DNA of 64,000 nt from the NCBI GenBank assembly GCA_947494925.1, contig CANLWS010000004.1:62001-126000 (forward strand). Reading direction: 5' to 3'. A program made the position numbers and the translations under genes. This stretch comes from an uncultured Alteromonadaceae bacterium. Lineage in GTDB: Bacteria > Pseudomonadota > Gammaproteobacteria > Enterobacterales > Alteromonadaceae. Positions 17,494-25,952 of the stretch are shown here, piece by piece. Under the pieces are notes generated by a model. That model was not told the DNA's origin, made no database searches, and was given only the letters and a program-made list of their open reading frames with translations. The first letter of the stretch is position 1. Each line of letters opens with the position of its first letter.

Positions 17494-18684
17494 TTAGAGC
17501 GTCACACGTGCACGCAGTGCAACATGATTACGATCAAAATCTATCTGATCTCTGTTAGAGTCCCGTTCGTCAAACAAGTAAGCAAGTTCAAACTGAACCC
17601 AACGTCTGAATTGATAAACCGCAGCGAATTTTAGTTTCATGACATCATCTTCCCGCACATCAACTTCTCCTTCGTAGGTATCGTTTCTGAGGCTAACAGA
17701 GACTGAAGAAGACACACGTTCAAGCCAGGAATGCTTCCAGGAAAGCTCATAAATACGGCTATCAATGAAGTCGCCTTCTCCATTGGTTTCGTTTGTATCG
17801 TTTTGCGTTGAAAATTCAAATTTGGTGTAGTCGAGTGGCTCCCAAATCACCCCGACTTCCCAATCAACACCATTAAAAGTGTCACGATTTGCTGAATCAA
17901 ACTTCTTTTCCTGATAGCCAATTTTGGCATATCCACTCGTGGCAGCAGTTGTATCCCACTTCACACCAATCAGAGCCCGCGTTTCATCACTATCAAGAGG
18001 GTCATCCGCAACCAGACTCACATCATAATCGACAGATTTTTGGCCCACATCCAATACAATGTCTGTTCGCGGCGCTATCTGATAATAAAAGGTTGCTGCA
18101 ATCGCTTGAATATCGCGGTCCCGAGCAAGGAAATTGAGGGCATCACCATCATAGTCCAGTTCACGGAAGCGAAAACCCAAATCTAACCTCGCAGCAGCTG
18201 ATTCGGCACCATAAGAATATTTCACGCCATAAACAGTATTTTCAAATCGATCAGGTGATAACAACTGATCACCAACACCAATTGAGAAGGCTGTCCCCCT
18301 GTCGTCATGGCCATCGAGGAATTCTGCATTGAAATCCAGTCTGTGCCTGTTACTGATTTCATAGTGAAAATCACCTTTGAACAAATGGTCTGTATAATCA
18401 TCCTGATCGCTTGCACCATAATCTGCACGAGACAAGCGATAGCTGAGTTGCAACCTATTAGTTGAAAAGTCCCCGAGCAAAATAAATTCTGGTGAGATAA
18501 GTGAATACCAACTGTCTAATTCATCTTGATTTGAGCGCGCTACGTTATCGTCGTAAGCAAGTGAATACTCCACAGCTGGAATAAAATCAAAACCGCCTAA
18601 ATCAATGCTGGCAGCTTCTTGTGATAGTGCACTAGCAGGAAAACATATCGCACTGATTAGCCCGATTATTTTTCGATGCTTCAT
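17494..18684 (-). CDS. Outer-membrane beta-barrel protein of the EPS export system
   Basis: A 396-residue protein with a signal peptide (MKHRK... cleaved near ALSQ, residue 22). Most of it alternates polar and hydrophobic residues in short strands rich in Tyr, Phe, Asp and Arg, ending in the aromatic/hydrophobic C-terminus ALRARVTL typical of outer-membrane barrels. It resembles the barrel proteins (VpsM/EpsL-like) beside exopolysaccharide genes. As first gene of the unit and neighbour of a short OPX protein, it is the likely outer-membrane conduit. The promoter must lie in the 18685-19603 region. Confidence 0.75.
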   Translation of the reverse strand: MKHRKIIGLISAICFPASALSQEAASIDLGGFDFIPAVEYSLAYDDNVARSNQDELDSWYSLISPEFILLGDFSTNRLQLSYRLSRADYGASDQDDYTDHLFKGDFHYEISNRHRLDFNAEFLDGHDDRGTAFSIGVGDQLLSPDRFENTVYGVKYSYGAESAAARLDLGFRFRELDYDGDALNFLARDRDIQAIAATFYYQIAPRTDIVLDVGQKSVDYDVSLVADDPLDSDETRALIGVKWDTTAATSGYAKIGYQEKKFDSANRDTFNGVDWEVGVIWEPLDYTKFEFSTQNDTNETNGEGDFIDSRIYELSWKHSWLERVSSSVSVSLRNDTYEGEVDVREDDVMKLKFAAVYQFRRWVQFELAYLFDERDSNRDQIDFDRNHVALRARVTL

Positions 18685-19098
18685 TCCTCAATCCTTTTAT
18701 TTGGAACTCAATTTTTTCTGCAAAACACCAGGTAATTCATTCGAGCATGAATTCATTACACTATTAATGGAACCGGCAGAACGCGAAATACAGGCGTCAG
18801 ACTGAATAAACTAAACGCTCAGGAAAACAATATTTACGCATGCTATAAACATGCCAGATAATTTATTGCTGACATTATATTTATTAATTAAGTCATCCAG
18901 ACCTTGAACAAACAACAATCTCAACGACTTAAGGTCAAACGTCGCAAAATCGGTACAAATATCCCATTTTTCCTGAGTTATAATTAATTTATCAACCGTC
19001 AAAATAGTTAAAAGATTGAAATAATGTTTATAACGCGTCTTTTTAAAGTTTCACAAAAGATGATCATCTCTGCTCCACAACTGTGCAAATAATGCACT

Positions 19099-19123
19099 AA
19101 AATGGCCTGCAAGGCCCATTTTT
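19099..19123 (+). terminator. Terminator-like hairpin inside the EPS control region
   Basis: Left arm AAAATGGCC (19099-19107), loop TGCAA, right arm GGCCCATTTT (19113-19122), with one bulged C and a run of T after the stem. On the plus strand this has the form of an intrinsic terminator, yet the next gene begins some 480 bases downstream. It could end a short leader transcript from an upstream promoter, be an attenuator, or serve the opposite strand, since the arm is also A/T-rich there. Confidence 0.4.
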
Positions 19124-19140
19124 CAGGCACTTAGCTTTTC

Positions 19141-19152
19141 GGCGACAGCGTG
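19141..19152 (+). promoter_or_regulatory. Possible ops-like element
   Basis: GGCGACAGCGTG matches 10 of 12 positions of the ops sequence GGCGGTAGCGTG that recruits RfaH in polysaccharide leaders. It lies 18 bases after the terminator-like hairpin and on the strand of the priming glycosyltransferase. However, the two mismatches are at the central G and T that matter for recognition in the known system, and no rfaH gene is in the window. Treat as weak. Confidence 0.2.
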
Positions 19153-19179
19153 TTTCGAATACTTTTAGGCTGTCCTGAC

Positions 19180-19200
19180 ACCAATCAAACTGCGATTGGT
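19180..19200. repeat. Inverted repeat, 7-bp arms
   Basis: ACCAATC (19180-19186) and GATTGGT (19194-19200) form a perfect 7-bp stem with a 7-base spacer. It could be a protein-binding dyad or an RNA hairpin in the leader. No regulator family is assigned. Confidence 0.45.
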
Positions 19201-19277
19201 AGATTTATTAACCATTAACAGTATTTAATTATGGCACCCAACTTGCTATTCCTTTTACTGTATAAAAATAAAAAGGA

Positions 19278-19307
19278 ATTTAAATTTCATTTTAATGAAA
19301 TTTAAAT
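19278..19307. repeat. Perfect 14-bp inverted repeat in the EPS control region
   Basis: ATTTAAATTTCATT (19278-19291) and AATGAAATTTAAAT (19294-19307) are exact reverse complements separated by two bases. The left end is shared with another pair, ATTCCTTTT (19248-19256) with AAAAGGAAT (19271-19279). A 14-bp perfect dyad is long for chance even in AT-rich DNA. It could be an operator for a dimeric regulator or a nucleoid-protein site controlling both divergent EPS units. Confidence 0.6.
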
Positions 19308-19603
19308 ATAACCCTCAAGAAATGGAATTAAGTCTGCTCAGAAAAGCACTAAATTAGCGCAAATGTGTCACCTTTTAGATACAACAAATGTTTAAATTTG
19401 GTGAAATTTGTTAATAGGCGCTGAATGCAGACAGTTAAATATATCTGGTTCAAGATATTTAAAAATGTTTATTCGGGATTCGTTGCAAATTTGCGCCACT
19501 ACTCATTAGTGACTGCATTCATTTGCTAATAACTAAACACTCTGCTTATGTCCGGGATAAAACAATTACCAGGAATGTGAGCAACGCAGCGATAGGATTT
19601 TGT

Positions 19604-21028
19604 ATGTCGACAGAAATACTCCGAAGAAATGAATCCAAAGGGATAATACAAACTCATCAAAGCAGTTTTTCAACGCTGTACCGTTTATTTGATTTGGTGA
19701 CAGTAACAATTTTGTATTTTTCTGTATTGCTGGGGCAAAATCTGCCAATAAGCGCCACAACCATTGTTGCCTTGTTTGTCAGTATTATCAGTTTCATGTT
19801 GATAGCTGAGGCGATGGAACTGTATCGTTCATGGCGGACAACACCCTCAATTACAATGATAAAATATGTCTTAGTGGCCTGGTGTTTAACAGCATTGGTT
19901 ACTATGACGTTTGCCTATATTTTTCCAGTGCTGATCCCCTACGGCAATCAAGTCACAGTCACCTGGCTTTTGGCATCAGGGCCTGTATTGGTTGGCTGGC
20001 GAATTGTATTTCGGGAAATTTTACACCGACACAGGAAAAGTGGGCATAACACCCGCAGTGCAATTATTCTGGGCGCGACCTCTTCAGGATATAGTCTTGC
20101 CAACCAGATTATGCAAAATGAACATCTTGGGATCCGATTTAAAGGATTCTACGATGATAGATCATGCGATCGGTTACCGCATGAATTCCATAACCAAATT
20201 TTTGGTGACATTGAAAATGCAATTGCATTGGCTAAGTCCAACAAAGTTGATTACATCTATATCGCCATGCCCATGAGTGCTGAAAAGCGCATTATGGAAA
20301 TACTTAACTTGTGCAGCGATACCACCGCTACCGTGTATATTATTCCGAATTTCTTTATGTATAACCTGGTCAATGCACGTTGGCAGAATGTCGGCTCTAT
20401 ACAGACATTAAGCGTTTTCGATACACCCTTCCAAGGCGCCAGTGATGTACTGAAACGGGCTGAAGATATAGTCGTATCATCGCTAATCTTACTTCTGATT
20501 TCCGTACCAATGCTGGCTATTGCAATAGCAGTAAAACTAACATCGCCTGGCCCGGTAATTTTTAAACAGACCCGCTACGGGCTGGATGGAAAGAAAATAC
20601 TAATCTACAAGTTCCGCTCGATGACGGCACAAGACAATGGCTCAATGGTCAAGCAAGCAACTAAAAATGACCAACGTATTACACGGCTGGGTGCTTTTTT
20701 ACGTAAAACATCATTGGATGAATTACCGCAATTTATCAACGTGCTACAAGGACGAATGTCCATCGTCGGACCTCGACCACATGCAGTCGCTCACAATGAA
20801 GAATATCGCAAATTGATTGAAGGCTACATGTTGCGCCACAAAGTCAGACCTGGGATCACTGGTTGGGCACAAATCAATGGACTTCGTGGTGAAACAGAAA
20901 CTATTAACAAAATGGTAAAACGAGTCGAATTTGACCTGGATTATATACACCGTTGGTCAGTCTGGCTGGATGTAAAAATTATTTTCACAACCATATTTAA
21001 AGGGTTTGTTGATAAAAACGCCTACTAA
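19604..21028 (+). CDS. Undecaprenyl-phosphate glycosyl-1-phosphate transferase (WcaJ type)
   Basis: A 474-residue priming enzyme of the polyisoprenyl-phosphate hexose-1-phosphate transferase family. Four N-terminal transmembrane helices and a Rossmann-like CoA-binding-type domain (about residues 130-260) precede the catalytic C-terminal domain. The latter has the membrane hairpin (SSLILLLISVPMLAIAIAVK), KFRSM, the LRKTSLDELPQ block and RPHA. It loads the first sugar phosphate onto undecaprenyl phosphate at the inner membrane. I start at the ATG at 19604, preceded by GATAGGA, rather than the TTG at 19523. It should precede the GT26 enzyme of 7975-8760. Confidence 0.9.
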   Translation: MSTEILRRNESKGIIQTHQSSFSTLYRLFDLVTVTILYFSVLLGQNLPISATTIVALFVSIISFMLIAEAMELYRSWRTTPSITMIKYVLVAWCLTALVTMTFAYIFPVLIPYGNQVTVTWLLASGPVLVGWRIVFREILHRHRKSGHNTRSAIILGATSSGYSLANQIMQNEHLGIRFKGFYDDRSCDRLPHEFHNQIFGDIENAIALAKSNKVDYIYIAMPMSAEKRIMEILNLCSDTTATVYIIPNFFMYNLVNARWQNVGSIQTLSVFDTPFQGASDVLKRAEDIVVSSLILLLISVPMLAIAIAVKLTSPGPVIFKQTRYGLDGKKILIYKFRSMTAQDNGSMVKQATKNDQRITRLGAFLRKTSLDELPQFINVLQGRMSIVGPRPHAVAHNEEYRKLIEGYMLRHKVRPGITGWAQINGLRGETETINKMVKRVEFDLDYIHRWSVWLDVKIIFTTIFKGFVDKNAY

Positions 21029-21033
21029 ACGAC

Positions 21034-22176
21034 TCAGCCAGAAGTTGCAGTGTTAGAAGGCTCCAGTTCATAATAATGGGTAAAACACTTATATAGTTGT
21101 GTGCCACTCAGGACTGAAGCTGAGGGAAAATGCAAAATAGGGATCAAGTCGCAGGGCGCAAGCAGGTGCTCTGTGGCTTTCTCATTCTCCAGTTCATCCA
21201 CGTTTAAGACAGTTGCCAACCTCTGCCCTTGTGAAATCGGCTGACCAGGCTTAGCCAGATATTCAACAATCCCCCCCTGCTTGGTGTAAAGTATCTTATA
21301 ATTATCCAGTGTGACCGCAACGCGACGAATATTTTCCGGTGTGAATTCATCGTTTTGCAGGCATCCCTTTGCGCTCATAAATGACAAAATACTGCGCGCA
21401 TCGTAATCACCATCATCGAAGCTGATGACTTCTTGACTTCCCATCTCCAGAGTGAATGCTTCAACACCGAAATCCACTTTTTCTTTACGTTTTGCTGTCA
21501 ACAGGTCTGCCAAGGTCCACCACTGACAAAACGTTGCTTCATCTAGAGCTCCAGCAAAAGTATTTGGGATAAAAATTACATGAGGGATATTGAATAAAGT
21601 CGCCGACTTCCGCGCATATTCAGGTACATATATGTGTCGCGTCGAAACGGGCCCATTATGTATATCAATGACATAATCTGCGTCGAACGCGAGTTGCTGC
21701 AACTTGAGATTGAGTTGCTGCGCCAGGCCCAATCCCCAGGTTTGTGAGAGTTTTTCTTCAAGACGTTGTTTGATCTGTGCACGAAATCGCCGCTTTACAG
21801 AATCCAGGCTTTCATCGTCTGGCACATTGTCAGCAAATGATTTGATCAGTTCAGGATCAAAATAATACCCTCGGTTCCAATTTGTTCCATTGACCGGGTC
21901 GAACCTACCCAATGTGTATTCCCCCGCTTTGATGTTAGTGCCTACTGGATTACAGTTTGGAACCAGTATGACTTCGCCTCTCATATCCATATTCTTGAGA
22001 TACTGAATCAGATGGTAAATTACTACGTTGCCCTGAACTTCTGCACCATGTATTGAGCTTTGAATATACAGTTTGGGACCTGGCTGACTCCCTTTAAAAT
22101 GGTACAAAGGAACGTTCATATTTCGGCCAGATGCGTTTTGCGCCACAACCAGATAAGATTTGGTAAACTGATTCAT
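21034..22176 (-). CDS. Succinylglutamate desuccinylase/aspartoacylase family protein (M14-like)
   Basis: A 380-residue zinc hydrolase of the AstE/AspA group. The motif SIHGAEVQGN supplies His and Glu zinc ligands near residue 45, and DIHNGP near residue 170 supplies the third ligand. The C-terminal quarter is a beta-rich domain like that in family members acting on N-acyl amino acids. I use the ATG at 22176; the TTG at 22218 only adds an unrelated 14-residue lead. It converges on the priming glycosyltransferase with five bases between stops and is probably unrelated to it. The exact substrate is not predictable. Confidence 0.8.
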   Translation of the reverse strand: MNQFTKSYLVVAQNASGRNMNVPLYHFKGSQPGPKLYIQSSIHGAEVQGNVVIYHLIQYLKNMDMRGEVILVPNCNPVGTNIKAGEYTLGRFDPVNGTNWNRGYYFDPELIKSFADNVPDDESLDSVKRRFRAQIKQRLEEKLSQTWGLGLAQQLNLKLQQLAFDADYVIDIHNGPVSTRHIYVPEYARKSATLFNIPHVIFIPNTFAGALDEATFCQWWTLADLLTAKRKEKVDFGVEAFTLEMGSQEVISFDDGDYDARSILSFMSAKGCLQNDEFTPENIRRVAVTLDNYKILYTKQGGIVEYLAKPGQPISQGQRLATVLNVDELENEKATEHLLAPCDLIPILHFPSASVLSGTQLYKCFTHYYELEPSNTATSG

Positions 22177-22337
22177 AATGTTACGGATTAATAGCAAAGA
22201 TGACTTTAGTGTACACAATTCAAGGCGTTAGCACAGTGATTAACAGAGGTGGTAAAACACAAAATTAAGTAAAATGAAAACGATCCGTTCAGTCAGGTGA
22301 AGACGTACTAACAATCAAATTCTAAATTGGGTAAATA

Positions 22338-23777
22338 TTGAAAAATAACACTTTGGTCTGGTTCAGACAGGATTTGCGTCTGAGAGATAACCCGGCGCTC
22401 AACTTCGCCGTTCAGCAAGGAAAAGTTTTAGCAACCTATATTGAGGATTCGGATTGTCCGGCTGAATTCAAACCCGGAGGGGCGAGTCAATGGTGGCTGC
22501 ACAATTCTTTAATGAGCCTGAGTCAGTCGTTAGACGGAAAGCTGCACATACAATCCGGCAATGTTCTAGCTGCTTTGCTTAGCATGATCAAGGGAAATAA
22601 CATTGACTGTGTAGTGTGGAATCGCTGTTACGAACCTTGGCAGATAAACAGAGATAGACACATCAAGGAGCAGTTGAGAAAACACGGAGTACAAGTGAAA
22701 AGTTTTAATGGTTCACTGTTATGGGAACCATGGGAAGTGCTTAAACAAGATGGCACCCCTTATAAAGTATATACCCCTTACTATCGTCGCGGATGTCTGA
22801 GTAAACCCTCACCACGCGGTCCGTTACCTGCGCCCAAGTCCATCAGTTTGATCTATCAGCCTGAATCAGATGCAGGATTAAATTCACTCAATTTAATGCC
22901 AGCGATTGATTGGTATCAACAAATGCACAAGCAATGGAAACCTGGCGAGCAAGGCGCAGCTAGCCACTTAGCTGATTTTTTGCCAGAGACCATGAAAGAT
23001 TACAAGGATGCCCGCAATAATCCAGATACCAAGGGAACGTCACATTTATCCCCTCACCTGCATTTTGGCGAACTATCTCCCAATCAGGTTTGGTATGCAG
23101 CAATTGAATCCATGCAGGGTGATACCAGCCAGGCGGGGATAGACTGTTTTTTAAGCGAATTGGGGTGGCGCGAATTTTCACATTATTTGCTCTACCACTT
23201 TCCCGATTTGCCTGTATCTAATTTCAATTCATCTTTCGATTTCTTTCCATGGCGCAAAGACACCGACAGCCTAAAAGCATGGCAAACTGGCCAAACTGGT
23301 ATTCCTATAGTGGATGCGGGTATTCGTGAGTTATGGCATACCGGGTATATGCACAACAGAGTCCGAATGGTAGTGGCATCGTTTTTGGTTAAGAATCTTC
23401 TAATCGATTGGCGTGAAGGCGAGAGGTGGTTTTGGGATTGCCTAGTGGATGCTGACCTTGCGGCTAACTGTGCAAGTTGGCAATGGGTAGCAGGATCCGG
23501 TGCAGATGCGGCCCCCTATTTCCGTATTTTTAATCCTGTGTTACAAGGACAAAAATTCGATAAACAAGGCCACTACGTCAGGCTTTATTGCCCAGAGCTT
23601 GCTCACATGCCAGATAAGTATGTTCATTGTCCCTGGGAAGCCCCGGCCTCGGTGCTGGATGAGGCCGGAATAATGCTTGGTAAAGACTACCCAAAACCAA
23701 TTGTCGACCTGAAAGCGTCTAGGCAGCGAGCCTTGGACGCCCTAGCTGTATCCAAGGAACAACAGCGAACCAATTGA
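22338..23777 (+). CDS. phrB: Deoxyribodipyrimidine photolyase (cryptochrome/photolyase family)
   Basis: A 479-residue protein with an N-terminal photolyase alpha/beta antenna domain beginning LVWFRQDLRLRDNPAL. The C-terminal FAD-binding domain includes ELGWREF, PIVDAGIRELWHTGYMHNR and the WQWVAGSGADAAPYFRIFNP block that lines the flavin and the damage site. It repairs cyclobutane pyrimidine dimers with light. The start is TTG: an in-frame TAA lies six bases upstream and the conserved N-terminus begins three residues in, so no ATG is possible. It is single-gene, convergent with sulP. A DNA-repair role fits better than a signalling cryptochrome. Confidence 0.9.
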   Translation: MKNNTLVWFRQDLRLRDNPALNFAVQQGKVLATYIEDSDCPAEFKPGGASQWWLHNSLMSLSQSLDGKLHIQSGNVLAALLSMIKGNNIDCVVWNRCYEPWQINRDRHIKEQLRKHGVQVKSFNGSLLWEPWEVLKQDGTPYKVYTPYYRRGCLSKPSPRGPLPAPKSISLIYQPESDAGLNSLNLMPAIDWYQQMHKQWKPGEQGAASHLADFLPETMKDYKDARNNPDTKGTSHLSPHLHFGELSPNQVWYAAIESMQGDTSQAGIDCFLSELGWREFSHYLLYHFPDLPVSNFNSSFDFFPWRKDTDSLKAWQTGQTGIPIVDAGIRELWHTGYMHNRVRMVVASFLVKNLLIDWREGERWFWDCLVDADLAANCASWQWVAGSGADAAPYFRIFNPVLQGQKFDKQGHYVRLYCPELAHMPDKYVHCPWEAPASVLDEAGIMLGKDYPKPIVDLKASRQRALDALAVSKEQQRTN

Positions 23778-23804
23778 CCCCAATTCGCTTATCTCGATTT
23801 GGGG
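23778..23804. terminator. Hairpin between convergent phrB and sulP genes
   Basis: CCCCAATTCG (23778-23787) pairs with CGATTTGGGG (23795-23804) at nine of ten positions around a seven-base loop, immediately after the phrB stop. Neither side has a good T-run, so it may be a weak bidirectional terminator or only an mRNA-stabilising stem. Confidence 0.4.
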
Positions 23805-23808
23805 CAAA

Positions 23809-25449
23809 CTAGATTGTTTTGGCTGCAAGTTCAAGGGCTTGTGTACGATTATCCACCAGACCTTGAGCGCCTAGCAGTTCCACCACTCCCATCCGTTCGA
23901 GCTTCGATCTTGCTTCTTCAGTTTTTACCACCAGGAATACATGTTTTTGTTGCTCGCTCGCTTCTTTAATAGTGTTCTCAACTGCCAGAGATATCGTGTC
24001 ATCAATCAGAGATACATCACTAAGATCAATCACCACTGTTTGATGCTTCGCGATTTTCTCGTGTTGCCTTGATAAGGCTTTTGCCAGTCCAAATATCATT
24101 GGTCCGCTAAGGTACACCAATAGGATTTTTCCCTGTGCGCCATTCAGAATTTCTCGCTCTCTGCTGCGAAGAGGAACTTCATCATCAATATCACTAATTG
24201 CTTTAATGTTCTGCTCCTGAGAACGGCTCAACTTCTCAATAATAATAATATTCGCAACAAATACCCCAACGCCAACAGCCACTATTAAATCCACGAAAAC
24301 AGTCAACAACATGACTGCATACATGATGAGAGTTGAGTACCAGGACACTTTGTGTGAGCGCTTAATAAAACTCCAATCCAGTATATTAAGCCCAACCATT
24401 GCAGCAATTCCTGCAAGCACGGCCAGAGGAATAATCTCCAGCAGCTCAGCTGCGCCAAAAACAGCAACACCAAGCACAATAACGCGAACAACACCTGACA
24501 GCGCGGTTCGTCCGCCCGCCTGAATATTTACCACTGTGCCCATAGTCGCGCCTGCGCCAGGAAGTCCTCCTAATAATCCGGACATCAAGTTTCCTATGCC
24601 CTGACCTATCAACTCTTTATCAGATTTGTGTTCCGTTCGGGTCAGGTTGTCGGCGATCACCGAAGTTAACATTGAGTCTATGCAACCAAGCATGCCCAGT
24701 ACCATGCCATCAAGCACCATGGTGGTAATCTGTTCTGTAGTGAAAGTAGGCCAGACAATACTTGGAAGGCCAACTTCAATCTGTCCAATCCTTCGCACCT
24801 CTCCCATATCGAACACCAACACAGATACCAGAGTGATGCCTATTAACGCGATTAATTGGGGAGGAACTTTGTCTTTTACTTTCTTAGGAGTAAAAAACAA
24901 CAGGGCAAGCGTTCCAATAGCAAGGAATATTTCAATAGTAACGGCGTTGCTCAAAAGCTCCGGTAGGGCTTCCAGTGTTCCTGTGACTCCGCCACTTGGC
25001 GCTTTCTGGCCTAAAAACGGAGCTATTTGCATGATTAACAGGATAAAACCTATTCCGGACATAAATCCAGAAATCACGCTGTAGGGCATCAGCGTAATGT
25101 ACTTACCAAGTTTGAGTGCGCCGAATATTATCTGGAACAACCCGGCTATCATAACGACGGTGAAGGCCATCGCTATGCCGTTTTCCGGATCGGCTGCAAG
25201 CATGTTAGTGATCACAGCCGCCATGATCACTGTCATCGGGCCAGTGGGCTCAGAGATGAGTGTTGGTGTACCCCCAAATAGCGCTGCGAACAAGCCGATT
25301 AACAAAGCGCCATAAATGCCGGCTTCTGGGCCAGCACCAGATGCAATCCCGAATGCCAGGGCGAGTGGAAGAGAGACGATCGCGGCAGTAACACCGCCAA
25401 ATATATCTCCCCGCTTGTTATCAAAGTTTAGATTATTTAAGACCTTCAA
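23809..25449 (-). CDS. SulP family anion transporter with STAS domain
   Basis: A 546-residue inner-membrane transporter. About twelve to fourteen hydrophobic segments cover residues 20-420, with the family's SEPTGPMTV stretch near residue 65 and GLLGGLPGAGATMGT near 290. A cytoplasmic STAS domain fills the last 110 residues (VVIDLSDVSLIDD at its core). SulP proteins move sulfate, bicarbonate or other anions with Na+ or H+. It follows the HPF-like gene by 18 bases on the same strand, and both diverge from nhaR, suggesting a Na+-linked bicarbonate or anion uptake role. That substrate is only an inference. Confidence 0.88.
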   Translation of the reverse strand: MKVLNNLNFDNKRGDIFGGVTAAIVSLPLALAFGIASGAGPEAGIYGALLIGLFAALFGGTPTLISEPTGPMTVIMAAVITNMLAADPENGIAMAFTVVMIAGLFQIIFGALKLGKYITLMPYSVISGFMSGIGFILLIMQIAPFLGQKAPSGGVTGTLEALPELLSNAVTIEIFLAIGTLALLFFTPKKVKDKVPPQLIALIGITLVSVLVFDMGEVRRIGQIEVGLPSIVWPTFTTEQITTMVLDGMVLGMLGCIDSMLTSVIADNLTRTEHKSDKELIGQGIGNLMSGLLGGLPGAGATMGTVVNIQAGGRTALSGVVRVIVLGVAVFGAAELLEIIPLAVLAGIAAMVGLNILDWSFIKRSHKVSWYSTLIMYAVMLLTVFVDLIVAVGVGVFVANIIIIEKLSRSQEQNIKAISDIDDEVPLRSREREILNGAQGKILLVYLSGPMIFGLAKALSRQHEKIAKHQTVVIDLSDVSLIDDTISLAVENTIKEASEQQKHVFLVVKTEEARSKLERMGVVELLGAQGLVDNRTQALELAAKTI

Positions 25450-25467
25450 TCAGCACCACTCTAGTTA

Positions 25468-25809
25468 TTAACTGCTTTCAACCATCGGAAAGACTTTGCG
25501 GAGCATTATTCTATCTCGCCCAAACTGCCTTTCCAAGGTCCTACGTACCCTGGACGCACAGTTGTTAATCGATTCATACATGTCCGCGGTTGTGTCCTGA
25601 ACCACTATGGTTTTCAAATGGTTGATTCTGAATTTCATGATGCAGCGCTTATCAACGCCACCTTTTGGACCATTTACGTCCGACAATGTTACCTCAGTTT
25701 TTCTGATCCTGTGACCATACCTGTTTAAAATAAGCTGTAACTTGTCACTTATACTCTGATGTAGCGCATCAGTTAATTCAAAATCTCGAGACTGAATCTT
25801 AATTTTCAT
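25468..25809 (-). CDS. HPF/RaiA family ribosome-associated protein
   Basis: A 113-residue protein with the beta-alpha-beta-beta-beta-alpha layout of the short HPF/YfiA family, with basic residues in the first helix (LNRYGHRIRK) and C-terminal helix (RRTLERQFGRDR). The family binds the 30S decoding centre and stops translation in stationary phase. This copy is not in the usual rpoN-ptsN neighbourhood but in front of a SulP transporter and divergent from nhaR, so it is probably a specialised second copy. Start ATG at 25809. Confidence 0.8.
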   Translation of the reverse strand: MKIKIQSRDFELTDALHQSISDKLQLILNRYGHRIRKTEVTLSDVNGPKGGVDKRCIMKFRINHLKTIVVQDTTADMYESINNCASRVRRTLERQFGRDRIMLRKVFPMVESS

Positions 25810-25952
25810 AACGACCTCACTGTTTAATCAACTCATTTAAACTATCAACAATCATTAATCAGATAAAATCGAAAAATAACATCTCTTTATTCGATTTTTA
25901 CGATGTTAGCTATTATCTTAATATTCAGTTATCTACTTACAAAGAGGCAATT
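25810..25952. promoter_or_regulatory. Divergent hpf/nhaR promoter region with dyads
   Basis: This gap separates the hpf-sulP unit from nhaR. It contains the dyad AAAATCGAA (25865-25873) / TTCGATTTT (25890-25898) and an interleaved TAACATC (25877-25883) / GATGTTA (25902-25908). Paired dyads between a LysR-family gene and its divergent target are the usual layout for such regulators, so NhaR binding here is a reasonable inference. No exact promoter boxes were fixed. Confidence 0.4.

Larger units (their letters stand above)
18685..19603. promoter_or_regulatory. Long divergent control region of the EPS locus
   Basis: About 0.9 kb without a convincing gene, between the outer-membrane barrel gene (minus) and the priming glycosyltransferase (plus). 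It is AT-rich and holds several inverted repeats, listed separately: a terminator-like hairpin (19099-19123), a 7-bp stem (19180-19200), a nested pair (19248-19279) and a perfect 14-bp palindrome arm pair (19278-19307). The length and the repeats suggest several regulators or a structured leader RNA. I could not fix promoter boxes. The 63-codon minus-strand frame at 18811-19002 has no recognisable features and was left out. Confidence 0.6.

Noticed and set aside
18811-19002. 63-codon minus-strand frame in the EPS control region
   Set aside because: Low-complexity AT-rich sequence with no signal, motif or ribosome site; more likely non-coding.
24626-25084. Long plus-strand frame across sulP
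   Set aside because: Shadow of the SulP membrane helices; Pro/Ser/Ile-rich composition typical of an antisense frame.
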